Under the pieces are notes generated by a model. It made no database searches and was not told the origin of the DNA. It saw only the letters and a list, made by a program, of their open reading frames with translations. From positions 1 through 5,796 of the forward strand of contig JAVBTC010000185.1 in the NCBI GenBank assembly GCA_031556405.1: a stretch of DNA of 5,796 nt, given 5' to 3'. The translations under genes were made by a program, and so were the position numbers. This document shows, piece after piece, positions 5,580 to 5,796 of this stretch; positions within the stretch are counted from its first letter, which is position 1; every line of letters starts with the position of its first letter. Origin of the DNA: WQZF01 sp031556405 (GTDB taxonomy: Bacteria; Pseudomonadota; Gammaproteobacteria; Burkholderiales; Rhodocyclaceae).

Positions 5580-5796
5580 TCAGCGCAGTAGTGAAAGCAC
5601 ATTTTGCGGCAGCGAGTTGGCCTGCGCCAGCATCGCCGTCCCCGCCTGTTGCAGCACCTGCGCTCGTGCCAGGTTCGCCGTCTCCGCCGCAAAGTCGGTA
5701 TCACGAATCCGCGAACGCGACGCCGACAGGTTTTCCGACGTCGTCTGCAGGTTCGAGATCGTGCTCTCGAACCGCGATTGCAGCGCGCCGTACCGC
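5580..5796 (-). CDS. fliC: Flagellin, C-terminal end (5' part outside window)
   Basis: The last 71 codons and stop of flagellin, the filament subunit exported by the flagellar type III system. The sequence shows the conserved C-terminal D1/D0 region: RFESTISNLQTTSENLSASR, the junction RSRIRDTDFAAETANL, then AQVLQQAGTAMLAQANSLPQ and the usual end NVLSLLR. This coiled-coil-forming tail packs the filament core and is the binding region for the FliS chaperone encoded downstream. Codons here strongly favour G endings (mostly GCG for Ala and ACG for Thr) until the last few, where CTT, TCA and CTA appear. The start and promoter lie beyond the right edge. Confidence 0.97.
   Translation of the reverse strand, partial: RYGALQSRFESTISNLQTTSENLSASRSRIRDTDFAAETANLARAQVLQQAGTAMLAQANSLPQNVLSLLR

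Overview
The window is a stretch of a bacterial flagellar gene cluster. All eight recognisable genes are on the minus strand, so the transcriptional order runs from high to low coordinates: flagellin fliC (only the last 71 codons are here), flaG, the filament cap gene fliD, the chaperone fliS, a FliT-family chaperone, a FliK-like hook-length/export-switch protein, a stand-alone FlhB C-terminal-domain protein, and a YcgR-type c-di-GMP flagellar brake that runs off the left edge. The fliC-flaG-fliD-fliS-fliT order, the FliK-like/FlhB-like pair, the high GC content, the flagellin ending in NVLSLLR and a sigma-54-type promoter all suggest a polarly flagellated betaproteobacterium, perhaps Rhodocyclales or a relative. 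The taxonomic placement is inference from gene order and protein style, not from a search.

Right part (3082-5796): structural and filament-assembly genes. fliC is followed by a 143-bp spacer with three consecutive inverted repeats, the first two strong and GC-rich. flaG and fliD follow, 21 bp apart, with a clear Shine-Dalgarno site for each. fliS comes 36 bp after fliD.

Middle (2905-3081): a 177-bp non-coding gap between fliS and fliT. It holds the best regulatory signal in the window, a close match to the sigma-54 -24/-12 consensus (TGGCATCGGTTTTGCT, minus strand 3027-3012). Two 12-bp direct repeats with a 20-bp period lie just upstream, and two 9-bp direct repeats lie in the expected leader. 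This suggests that fliT and the genes after it form a separately transcribed unit.

Left part (1-2904): fliT overlaps the FliK-like gene by an ATGA junction, and that gene overlaps the FlhB-like gene, so the three form a tight translationally coupled unit. A 173-bp gap with repeated GGCAA/TTGCC half-sites then separates them from ycgR. Functionally, the set exports and folds filament subunits (FliS, FliT, FliD, FlaG, FliC), probably tunes substrate switching or hook length (FliK-like and FlhB-like), and slows the motor when c-di-GMP is high (YcgR).

No wholly unknown system is evident. The points of interest are regulatory (sigma-54 promoter and repeats, structured fliC-flaG spacer) and the orphan FliK-like/FlhB-C module.
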